Shown in pieces: positions 1-6,606 of a stretch of DNA of 21,944 bases. A program made the position numbers and the translations under genes. The stretch spans positions 1-21,944 of the forward strand of contig CAZDUZ010000012.1 of assembly GCA_964508755.1 (NCBI GenBank), read 5' to 3'. Numbering within the stretch: the stretch's first letter is position 1; each line of letters opens with the position of its first letter. Below the pieces are notes generated by a model that saw only the letters and a list, made by a program, of their open reading frames with translations, did no database searches and was not told the origin of the DNA. This stretch comes from CAZDUZ01 sp964508755 (GTDB lineage: Bacteria > Patescibacteriota > Dojkabacteria > SC72 > JAFGCJ01).

Positions 1-488
1 ATTCGCTGATAGGATTTAACTGCTTCTTTTGCCATGTCTATGTTTCCTGCACTTACATTTCGAGCGACTTCCCCGCCAAGACAGGCTGAAAGACCGATGA
101 GACCTGCACTGTATTTTTCAAGAAGCTCTTTGTCGATTCGTGGCTTGTAGTAGAAACCTTCAACATGAGAGAGAGATACCAATCGAATGAGGTTTTGGTA
201 CCCTTCACGGTTTTGTGCCAGTAACACCAGGTGGAATGGACTATCGTCGATTTTCGCCATCTTTTGATTTCTGCTTCTTGGAGCTACATACACTTCACAG
301 CCAAGAATTGGTTTAATCTCATTGTCATGGCAGGCCTTATGGAATTTGTGGACTCCATACATGACACCATGATCGGTAATGGCAAGGGAGGTCATTCCAT
401 GCTCTTTTGCTCTTTCGACAAGGGGTTTAATCCTCGGCAAACCGTCTAAAAGCGAAAACTCTGAATGTACATGCAAATGCGTAAACAT
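1..488 (-). CDS. dnaE: DNA polymerase III alpha subunit, N-terminal part (partial)
   Basis: This is the replicative polymerase catalytic subunit, of which only the first 162 codons are present; the gene runs off the left edge. The protein opens with MFTHLHVHSEFSLLDG, the HxH motif of the PHP domain, followed by ITDHGVMYGV and PILGCEVYVAP, which are typical of the DnaE/PolC PHP region. The later segment, with VEGFYYKPRID and GLSACLGGEV, is also DnaE-like. The start ATG lies at 488-486, immediately before the conserved N-terminus. A minus-strand TAGAAT box lies about 10 nt upstream of the start, suggesting a very short leader. The gene is divergent from the gene at 676. Identification is firm. 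Polymerase core and C-terminal domains are outside the window. Confidence 0.95.
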   Translation of the reverse strand, partial: MFTHLHVHSEFSLLDGLPRIKPLVERAKEHGMTSLAITDHGVMYGVHKFHKACHDNEIKPILGCEVYVAPRSRNQKMAKIDDSPFHLVLLAQNREGYQNLIRLVSLSHVEGFYYKPRIDKELLEKYSAGLIGLSACLGGEVARNVSAGNIDMAKEAVKSYQR

Positions 489-640
489 AATTCAGCTCAT
501 TCTACACAATGAAGCCTCCGCATGCGACCCTCGTGGAAGATGTTAAATTTTCATTATGTTTTCAAGGGTCTATTTGGGGTAGAAACATTTATCTTTATAC
601 GTAGAATTGTACGCCTTTCTGTAACCGTAGTACTCAACAA

Positions 641-669
641 TTGCTCTCTAGTGTCTGATACGTTACACT
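641..669 (+). promoter_or_regulatory. Promoter of the lysozyme-fold gene at 676 (leaderless type)
   Basis: TTGCTC at 641-646 and TACACT at 664-669 are separated by exactly 17 nt. The start ATG at 676 follows the -10 by 6 nt, so transcription should begin at or within a base or two of the start codon. No Shine-Dalgarno sequence precedes this ATG, consistent with a leaderless mRNA. Confidence 0.55.
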
Positions 670-675
670 AGTTTC

Positions 676-1362
676 ATGCCTCGTTGGTTAGAACTATCAA
701 TAAAAGTTACAAAGTACATTGCCCTTGTGGTGCTTTTCATTGTTTTTGCTAGCATTGTTCAGCCAAAAATCGTCGAGGTTGTAATTCCCGAACTTGTGCT
801 TGCTTCCCAAAATTATTCGGGGACTTCACGTGGAGTTGATTTGGATCCCATTTTCTTCTCTGAAGGTTCTGGAGCGATGTCGAAAGTTACGGGGCTCTAC
901 TCTACACGCCACGCATACGTTGGCGATGGCATGTATGGTGATTTGGTAACGACAGATACTCGGGTGATTGCCATGAGCAGATTTCTCACGGATTACTCGT
1001 CACCAATGGCACCTTATGCGGAAACTTTTGTAGTGGTGGCTGATGATGTCGGACTCGATTGGCGTTTGGTGGCTTCCATTTCTGGTGTTGAATCAGCTTT
1101 TGGAAGGTTAATTCCCTATCGTTCCTACAATGCTTGGGGTTGGAGAGGTGGACCCGGGGGAGCGTTTAGTGATTTTGGTTCATGGCCGTATGGAATAACA
1201 CACGTTACCACAAGAATTGCTATTGGGTATGGTACTGATGCAGAGCCTTTTGGTATGGAAGCAATTTATTGTCCTCCGTGCGGACAGGTTCCCACTCATG
1301 ACTGGGCAAATGGTGTTGCTCGTTATATGGAGGAGTTGAACGTGTATAGAAGAAATCTCTGA
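676..1362 (+). CDS. Secreted or anchored lysozyme-fold / glucosaminidase-like protein
   Basis: Residues about 13-32 form a hydrophobic segment that acts as a signal peptide or N-terminal anchor. The conserved C-terminal half (about 115-225) resembles small lysozyme-fold domains of the transglycosylase/glucosaminidase type: FVVVADDVGLDWRL, then ASISGVESAFG with a candidate catalytic Glu at 139, then SYNAWGWRGG and a later IAIGYG segment. The likely role is cutting or remodelling of peptidoglycan outside the membrane. A clear paralogue lies at 16166-16789, with matching GLDxRL, VES and YNxxGWG motifs. The start is chosen from the -10 box 6 nt upstream and the signal-like N-terminus. The exact glycosidase class cannot be decided by eye. 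Confidence 0.75.
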   Translation: MPRWLELSIKVTKYIALVVLFIVFASIVQPKIVEVVIPELVLASQNYSGTSRGVDLDPIFFSEGSGAMSKVTGLYSTRHAYVGDGMYGDLVTTDTRVIAMSRFLTDYSSPMAPYAETFVVVADDVGLDWRLVASISGVESAFGRLIPYRSYNAWGWRGGPGGAFSDFGSWPYGITHVTTRIAIGYGTDAEPFGMEAIYCPPCGQVPTHDWANGVARYMEELNVYRRNL

Positions 1363-1366
1363 GTAA

Positions 1367-1375
1367 TGGTATACT
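1367..1375 (+). promoter_or_regulatory. Extended -10 promoter of the yggT-family gene
   Basis: TGG-TATACT (TG at 1367-1368, hexamer 1370-1375) is an extended -10 element. It ends 6 nt before the ATG at 1382 and lies just after the TGA of the preceding gene. No convincing -35 is seen at 17 nt, which extended -10 promoters can tolerate. It predicts a leaderless transcript. Confidence 0.55.
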
Positions 1376-1381
1376 TTCTTT

Positions 1382-1687
1382 ATGCTAATCAGGTTTCTTG
1401 CAAGGTTGCTGTATACCTTGATTGTCATAATTGAGTTTTTTGTGTCGCTGAGGTTTATTTTTAAACTTATCGGTGCAAGCGACTCAAACCCTATTGTTTC
1501 TTTTGTGTATCAAGTAAGTGGTATTGTAGTAGATCCCTTTACTGGAATTGTTAATTCCCCGTGGAAGCTTGGAAGCTTTACTATTGAAATAGATTCTCTT
1601 GTTGTTATTGCGGTTTGTATGCTTGCAGGATTTGTCACTATGGAAATCATGAATGTCTTTACACCCCGCAACACCGCCCGACCATAA
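1382..1687 (+). CDS. YggT family membrane protein
   Basis: This 101-residue protein has two membrane segments (about residues 4-30 and 66-90). They flank a loop carrying SNPIVSFVYQVSG and DPFTGIV, the pattern of a single YggT repeat in which an Asn-Pro and a Tyr region follow the first helix. Family members sit in the cytoplasmic membrane; some have been linked to osmotic stress or cell-division loci, but the biochemical role is not known. The start follows an extended -10 by 6 nt. It lies 19 nt after the lysozyme-fold gene and may be transcribed separately from its own promoter. Confidence 0.75.
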   Translation: MLIRFLARLLYTLIVIIEFFVSLRFIFKLIGASDSNPIVSFVYQVSGIVVDPFTGIVNSPWKLGSFTIEIDSLVVIAVCMLAGFVTMEIMNVFTPRNTARP

Positions 1688-1728
1688 CTGCCTGTCCTGT
1701 CGCTTCAGGACTACCTATATAATTCGTA

Positions 1729-1737
1729 TGATATAAT
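1729..1737 (+). promoter_or_regulatory. Extended -10 promoter of the 1746-6560 operon
   Basis: TGA-TATAAT (1729-1737) is a perfect extended -10. Eight nt separate it from the ATG at 1746, so the transcript should start within about two bases of the start codon. It is the only good promoter seen ahead of the five tightly packed genes that follow, so it likely drives all of them. Confidence 0.65.
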
Positions 1738-1745
1738 GAATTCGT

Positions 1746-2519
1746 ATGGCAGCCGTCGAGCTTAAAAAATATTCCGGATTGTCGCTCGTTTACGACTCGG
1801 GAGAACTTCGCGGCGCTGAATCTGGAGTTGAAATTGGCTCATCTACCAAAGTACTGATAGATGATATGCGTCGTCAGCTTCTTAACCCTGATCTCTCCTG
1901 TCCAGATCACTTTTATTCCTATTTTCAACCGGTTGACCGGAAATCTCTGTTACGAAACAAGAAACTCATTCTCTGTCTTTTTGTCATACCCCAGAATTTA
2001 GCGGGTATTGAATATGTAAAGACGAAGGGTATGTGTTCAAATGAATATCCTTTACTCCTTGAAGTTGTGCAAGGATATGTGACGGCGCTCCTTCAGCGTG
2101 GTGATCCGGGTTCTGATCATAAAGGGGTTCGTTCTGTGGTTGCGAAGCTTAAAAAAGGAGAAAAACTTGTTATTCCTCCACATACCAGTTTTGTACTCGT
2201 AAACGGAAGGCAAACACTTTCTGTGGTAGCGATGATTAGAAGCTTGAAGGCTCAGGTGTGTGAGGATTTAGATGATAGTCGTGGTGCTGCAAGCTATATT
2301 ATTCGTAAAAATGCTCGACAGGAAGTTGTTCAAAATCCTTACTACCGTCGAGTGCTTCGCTCAAAACTTCTAGATCCTTCGGAACAGTACCGCTTCTTTG
2401 GGCTGACAGAGAAAACTCCCATTTTTAAACAAATCCTTCGAAAGTATGAACGGTTTACCTGGCTGCACGATCCATCAAAGGTTAAATGGGATAAGGTTCC
2501 CGTGCTAAGCAAGCTATGA
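1746..2519 (+). CDS. Cupin-type glucose-6-phosphate isomerase-like protein, metal site lost
   Basis: The middle of this 257-residue protein follows the archaeal/cupin glucose-6-phosphate isomerase pattern: LFVIPQNLAGIEYVKTKG (about 78-95), PLLLEVVQG (102-110), LKKGEKLVIPP (about 135-145), and a late GAASYII and QNPYYR. Active family members bind a metal through GHxH, a Glu in PEVYE and a His in PPxxxH. Here the corresponding residues read Met96, Ser98, Leu103 and Phe149, so every expected ligand appears to be missing. That assignment is an alignment by eye against the remembered family pattern. The fold is probably kept but isomerase activity is unlikely; a binding or regulatory role is inferred. 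It heads a tight operon and overlaps the next gene by 4 nt (ATGA). The C-terminal tail of about 60 residues is not part of the cupin core. Confidence 0.6.
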   Translation: MAAVELKKYSGLSLVYDSGELRGAESGVEIGSSTKVLIDDMRRQLLNPDLSCPDHFYSYFQPVDRKSLLRNKKLILCLFVIPQNLAGIEYVKTKGMCSNEYPLLLEVVQGYVTALLQRGDPGSDHKGVRSVVAKLKKGEKLVIPPHTSFVLVNGRQTLSVVAMIRSLKAQVCEDLDDSRGAASYIIRKNARQEVVQNPYYRRVLRSKLLDPSEQYRFFGLTEKTPIFKQILRKYERFTWLHDPSKVKWDKVPVLSKL

Positions 2520-4480
2520 AACATCCCACTGCCCCGCCCTCTCTCCATTATCCGTGCAAGGGTTTGATACAATTGTTTTTAATTGTTGGTGGAATCTTTG
2601 CTTGGGCGATGATGTTGGCATCCAGTTTCATATATCCCGTATTAGCAGCTGAAGAAACGTCAGTTGCTACTCGTTTTTCTACGCAGATCGAAGTGGACAC
2701 CTCGAATCGAGCTCAGTTTACCGTGCAGGTGATTTTTGAAAATAACGGAGAGAACCCTGCTGCCATATCAGCTTATGATCTTGTTATTGGAAATGTTAAT
2801 CCTGTTTCGATTTCCGCGGTAACGGGTACCACCGTTCTCAATACACAAGTGCGAGAAGCAAAAGGTTCAATCATTCAGGTTTTATTGGGAGAAAGTGTCA
2901 TTCGTCCGTCTTCTTCCCTCGAGGTAACGATTTCGTATACGGTCAACAATTTTCTTGAAAGAAGGGGTGGTGCGTTTGATGCGGAGTTACCAGTATTTCA
3001 CCAAACGGATATTTCTACTGGCGAACGGATGACCTTTATCTATCCTGAACGTCTTGGTCCGATTAACTATTCTTCAGCGCTCTACAATCAAGCTCTTTCA
3101 CAAGGAACGTATGTGGTGCAATTTAATAATATTTCCGAGGTTCCTCGTCTGTTTTTATCAATTGGTGAAGCAAAGCATGTGAGTGTGACCCTTGAACGGT
3201 CCTTTAAGAATGAAACCGAAGGCTTTGTAAAACATGAAGTAACAATTCCTCCTGAGTATACCTCTCAGGCATTTATCATTAATGCGGTAACACCATCTCC
3301 TGATTCTGCGCGAACGACGGAAGATGGTAACATTGTACTTACGTATTCTGTTCCAGGAAATGACACTCTCTGGGTTCGAATCCAAGGCGTTATTAGCTAC
3401 GAATTACCAAAAGAAGATCAGTACAACCTTTCTTCACAAGAACAGAAAGCATATCTAGATACCGAGTCAGAATGGTGGTCTATTTCGGAGCCAAGTGTAC
3501 TCCGGATGGTTGATCAATGGTCAGATCTTCCTAGCCTTTTCGAGAAAATTTCTTCCATCTATACCTATACCAAAGAGGAACTTATATTAAGCTCAGGTTT
3601 TCGAGAATTACATGGTGTTGAATATCGAAAGGGTGCTTCTGTTGCATTAAAAACGTATAAAAACGCTTCTGTTGAAGATTATGCCGATGTGTTTGTCGCT
3701 TTAGCTCGCTCTACTGGTATTCCTGCTCGTGTGGTGGCTGGATATGTATATCCTTACTCTATCGAAGAAAGCCAATTGGGAATGTTTCATGTATGGCCCC
3801 AATATTTTTCTGAAGAACTTGGTTGGGTTTCAGTGGATCCTGCCTATGAAAAATATACCAATTTACCAATGCTACTATCTTCAGGATTAAACAGAGTTGT
3901 CGCGGCAAGCAGTTATGATCCTGCATTCCATGGTGTATTTATGGAAACATCAAGTGAATTTATCCCTACCGATCAAGAACCACGGAAAGAATCTCGAATC
4001 CAAGCAGCTTTAGAGGTTCCCTCTTCGTTAAAAGCGGGAACCATTGGCAACGGTGTTTTGAGGATTAGAAACATAGGAAATACGGTTATTTCAAATATTG
4101 ATTACGAGTTAGTAAAAACTGATGATGTGCCATTGAGTATTGGTGAACCTTTTTACCGTGAGATTCTTATCCCTGGACAAGTAATCTCTATCCCGTTTAC
4201 GGTGGATCCGTATGAATGGTTTGTGGATGGCAAGAAGATGATAGAGTTTTCGGTTACCGCAAGTTCTGGTGGAACGGAACTGGTGGAAACGGTAAAGGAT
4301 TCGTTTACCGTGGTACCACTTTGGTGGGTCCGTCCGGTTGCTTGGTTGATCACCATCATTGCGTTCCTCTTATTTATGTGGACCTTTTGGTCCGGAGCAA
4401 AAATGAGCAGCTTTGTGGTAAATGTGTTTCGGCGAAGAAAATACTCTTCTGGCACTAAGATTGATGGAAAGGGAATGTAG
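2516..4480 (+). CDS. Membrane-anchored transglutaminase-like fold protein, catalytic Cys missing
   Basis: This 654-residue exported protein has a signal peptide (hydrophobic about 18-43, ending VLAAEE), a large beta-rich N-terminal region with features of adhesion or DUF11-like domains, a transglutaminase-like core (about 360-450), a second beta domain (about 495-600) resembling NEW3/CARDB-type modules, and a C-terminal membrane helix (WWVRPVAWLITIIAFLLFMW) with a basic tail. The core has VEDYADVFVALARSTGIPAR and GMFHVWPQYF...GWVSVDPAY. In active members a Cys precedes the xDYA segment; here that position is Val386, while His425 and Asp441 are present. It is therefore probably catalytically inactive, or the Cys lies elsewhere. 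The start overlaps the upstream stop by 4 nt and the downstream gene begins directly after the TAG, so these genes are co-transcribed. Confidence 0.75.
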   Translation: MKHPTAPPSLHYPCKGLIQLFLIVGGIFAWAMMLASSFIYPVLAAEETSVATRFSTQIEVDTSNRAQFTVQVIFENNGENPAAISAYDLVIGNVNPVSISAVTGTTVLNTQVREAKGSIIQVLLGESVIRPSSSLEVTISYTVNNFLERRGGAFDAELPVFHQTDISTGERMTFIYPERLGPINYSSALYNQALSQGTYVVQFNNISEVPRLFLSIGEAKHVSVTLERSFKNETEGFVKHEVTIPPEYTSQAFIINAVTPSPDSARTTEDGNIVLTYSVPGNDTLWVRIQGVISYELPKEDQYNLSSQEQKAYLDTESEWWSISEPSVLRMVDQWSDLPSLFEKISSIYTYTKEELILSSGFRELHGVEYRKGASVALKTYKNASVEDYADVFVALARSTGIPARVVAGYVYPYSIEESQLGMFHVWPQYFSEELGWVSVDPAYEKYTNLPMLLSSGLNRVVAASSYDPAFHGVFMETSSEFIPTDQEPRKESRIQAALEVPSSLKAGTIGNGVLRIRNIGNTVISNIDYELVKTDDVPLSIGEPFYREILIPGQVISIPFTVDPYEWFVDGKKMIEFSVTASSGGTELVETVKDSFTVVPLWWVRPVAWLITIIAFLLFMWTFWSGAKMSSFVVNVFRRRKYSSGTKIDGKGM

Positions 4481-4888
4481 ATGAGTGGAGAAACGATTGG
4501 GGTTGCTATTGTCGTTGCCGTAATACTCCTCGCTGTCATTCTTAAAATTGGCAGAGCTGGAAACGATAAGTTGCGTGATGCAATACGTTCCGAGGTCGCA
4601 GAAAATTTATCCTTGTCGAAAGGTGATGCCGAATCACGGAAAATGGCTGTTATTAATCTCGACACATTGCTTGGTAAAGCACTGGCATACTATGGTATAA
4701 AGGGAGAAACAGTTGGTGAACGGTTGAAACAAGCTGGACGCATATTCGAGAAAGATCAGTATAATGCATTATGGGCTGCTCACAAAATGAGAAATACAAT
4801 AGTACACGAGAATAACACACCGACCTTGAAGGAATTGGAGAAAGCAACAACTGTTTTCTCTTCGGCAATAAAACGATTAGTTAATTAA
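4481..4888 (+). CDS. Membrane-anchored HEPN-like domain protein
   Basis: The 135-residue protein begins with one membrane helix (about residues 6-23) followed by a basic stretch, which predicts the remaining domain faces the cytoplasm. Residues about 52-133 are all-helical and end in LWAAHKMRNTIVHENN. Arg104 and His109 make the Rx4H motif of HEPN domains, which in toxin, CRISPR and DUF4145-type members forms an RNase active site. The preceding KALAYYGIKGETVGERL is similar to DUF4145-like proteins. Both motif residues are intact, but RNase activity is inferred, not shown. The ATG directly abuts the previous stop, and an AAAGGGA stretch upstream could act as a ribosome binding site. It sits between two exported membrane proteins, so it may act with them. 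Confidence 0.6.
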   Translation: MSGETIGVAIVVAVILLAVILKIGRAGNDKLRDAIRSEVAENLSLSKGDAESRKMAVINLDTLLGKALAYYGIKGETVGERLKQAGRIFEKDQYNALWAAHKMRNTIVHENNTPTLKELEKATTVFSSAIKRLVN

Positions 4889-5575
4889 ATGTATTGCATG
4901 AAAAAGTTACTGGGAATACTTATATTGGTTTGTGCGGTGACGCTACCTTTGCTCAATTTCTTACAGAGTGCTCATGCTCAGGATCTTCCTGAAAAAGATA
5001 ATGAACGAGAATTGTTTGATGAGGGAGAAGGTGTAATGGATGATTCATATCTCGATGAAGAACTGGTGGATCAAACATCAGGTGACAGTTCAAGTAAAGC
5101 TCAGGTGCAAGGTATGTTCGAGATAAGTGCCGAAATTGGTACGCAAAGTGTACTAAATAATGAAATCCCTCTCACTCTGACCATTCGCCCGAAAATCGAC
5201 TCTAAGAAAGCAGAAGTTAAGTGGGATCTTCCCCGTGGACTGACTGCTCGGTCTGAAACAAATCGATGGTTTACCATGGAAAAAGATGTTCCACGTACAT
5301 TCACGCTAGAAGTTGAGCCAGAGGCTTCAGGGCGCTATGTCATTGTTGCTGATGTAACCGCATGGCGATATGACACTAATTATGTTGCTTCTGCAGAAAT
5401 TGAATTACAAATTGATGAAAACCTTCATGTCTATCCGATGCAGGAGGAGTACAAGAATAACCGTACAATAATGATCGTATTAACGGTTGTTGGAGTCATC
5501 ATCGCTGGAAATCTTGTATTCTTTGGTGCTAAACTCGCTCTCAATAAATACCGCCAGTGGATGGCAAAGGATTGA
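4889..5575 (+). CDS. Exported beta-sandwich protein with C-terminal membrane anchor
   Basis: This is a 228-residue type I membrane protein of unknown function. The N-terminal signal peptide ends at SAHAQD; either the ATG at 4889 or the one at 4898 could be used, the latter giving a cleaner MKKLLG start. An acidic linker (about 32-68) is followed by a probable Ig-like or beta-sandwich region (about 75-175) with alternating hydrophobic residues and LTLTIRPKID and RYVIVADVTAW stretches. A membrane helix (about 193-216) and a short basic tail end the protein. The gene begins immediately after the stop of the HEPN gene and its stop lies 4 nt before the next start, so it is a mid-operon gene. No catalytic motif is visible. 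Confidence 0.6.
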   Translation: MYCMKKLLGILILVCAVTLPLLNFLQSAHAQDLPEKDNERELFDEGEGVMDDSYLDEELVDQTSGDSSSKAQVQGMFEISAEIGTQSVLNNEIPLTLTIRPKIDSKKAEVKWDLPRGLTARSETNRWFTMEKDVPRTFTLEVEPEASGRYVIVADVTAWRYDTNYVASAEIELQIDENLHVYPMQEEYKNNRTIMIVLTVVGVIIAGNLVFFGAKLALNKYRQWMAKD

Positions 5576-5579
5576 TACT

Positions 5580-6560
5580 ATGAAAATACCTACAATAAAA
5601 CTTCCTAAACTGTTCCAACGGTCTGCAAAGAATGATACCCGGTCGTTTCTACCCGTAGTCATAGCTCTTCTCGTATTTGTCTTGCTAATCTTTTTCGGGT
5701 GGTGGGTTTCGCCTTATATTGACAGTCTCTATTCCCTTGTTCCCGGTTACTATCAAATTGACACATACAATACCGTTACGGAAGAAAAGAATAAACTCAA
5801 TGAAGCATCAGCTACCTACTACGATCAAATTACTGATTTAGAAGCGAGATACTCAGAAATCCCAGCTTCTGAGGCAGGATATGCCCAAATGATGGATGTG
5901 GATTCAGAATTAATTGTTGTTCTTGAAGATTTGGGGGCACTTCTTGATCGTCAGATAGAGCTGGATGAAGAACTAATGAAACTAAGGCTTCCCTCCATGG
6001 TTCAACAGTACGCTGAATTGGCTTCTGACTTGAATAACATGCAAAAGAAAGTGAACGTCCTTTCCATTTCTGTCAGTAAAGCTCGAAGAGATTTAAATGA
6101 ACTGAGACTTTTACGTAATGTGTTTGATAATTGCTTGATGGGTATTAACTGGAATAGCCCAGAAGCAGCAGTTGCTGACGCCGTTTCGATCTGTACCGGA
6201 AAGATCACACCCATTCAGGAAAAAGTAGGACAAATGGAAATTGAGTACGATACTGAACTAGATGAACTAAGTACTTATCTACAACTCCTTAAAGAACAAT
6301 GGGATGCTGAAGTGGAGTATTACCGCCTCATTTCAGAACGTAACTACAATGAAGCAAAGAAGTATGACGATATCTTTGTCGATAGAAAAAGACAGATTAG
6401 CGAGCTCGATGTTGTTTCTGCCTTTAGTGAATTTACCACAGAAACACTTTATCCCATGCAGGAGGAACTTCAGACGTTAAAAGTTCAAGCAGATCAGAAA
6501 GAAAAAACGGCCGTTCATTGGTATCAGAATAATATCGAGCGCCGTGCGGGCAAACCATAG
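5580..6560 (+). CDS. Membrane-anchored coiled-coil protein of unknown function
   Basis: Starting at the ATG at 5580, 4 nt after the previous stop, the product has 326 residues; an earlier in-frame ATG at 5487 lies inside the upstream gene and is less likely. A basic N-terminus is followed by one membrane helix (about 28-48, including LLVFVLLIFFGWWV). Nearly all the rest is helical, with heptad-like stretches at about 60-220 and 235-320. A Cys pair lies near 180-205 (NCLMGI and ICTGKI). Charge distribution predicts that the N-terminus is inside and the coiled coil outside. It resembles exported tether or scaffold proteins. A weak AAGGA lies upstream of the start. It is the last gene of the operon and converges on uvrA. 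Confidence 0.55.
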   Translation: MKIPTIKLPKLFQRSAKNDTRSFLPVVIALLVFVLLIFFGWWVSPYIDSLYSLVPGYYQIDTYNTVTEEKNKLNEASATYYDQITDLEARYSEIPASEAGYAQMMDVDSELIVVLEDLGALLDRQIELDEELMKLRLPSMVQQYAELASDLNNMQKKVNVLSISVSKARRDLNELRLLRNVFDNCLMGINWNSPEAAVADAVSICTGKITPIQEKVGQMEIEYDTELDELSTYLQLLKEQWDAEVEYYRLISERNYNEAKKYDDIFVDRKRQISELDVVSAFSEFTTETLYPMQEELQTLKVQADQKEKTAVHWYQNNIERRAGKP

Positions 6561-6606
6561 GATTCTTTCAAATTCTTTCATTTAGCAAAGAAAAATGAGA
6601 AACCCT

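Noticed and set aside
6561..6606. Terminator between the coiled-coil gene and uvrA
   Set aside because: The TTTCATTT/AAATGAGAAA pairing is interrupted and AT-only, too weak to call.
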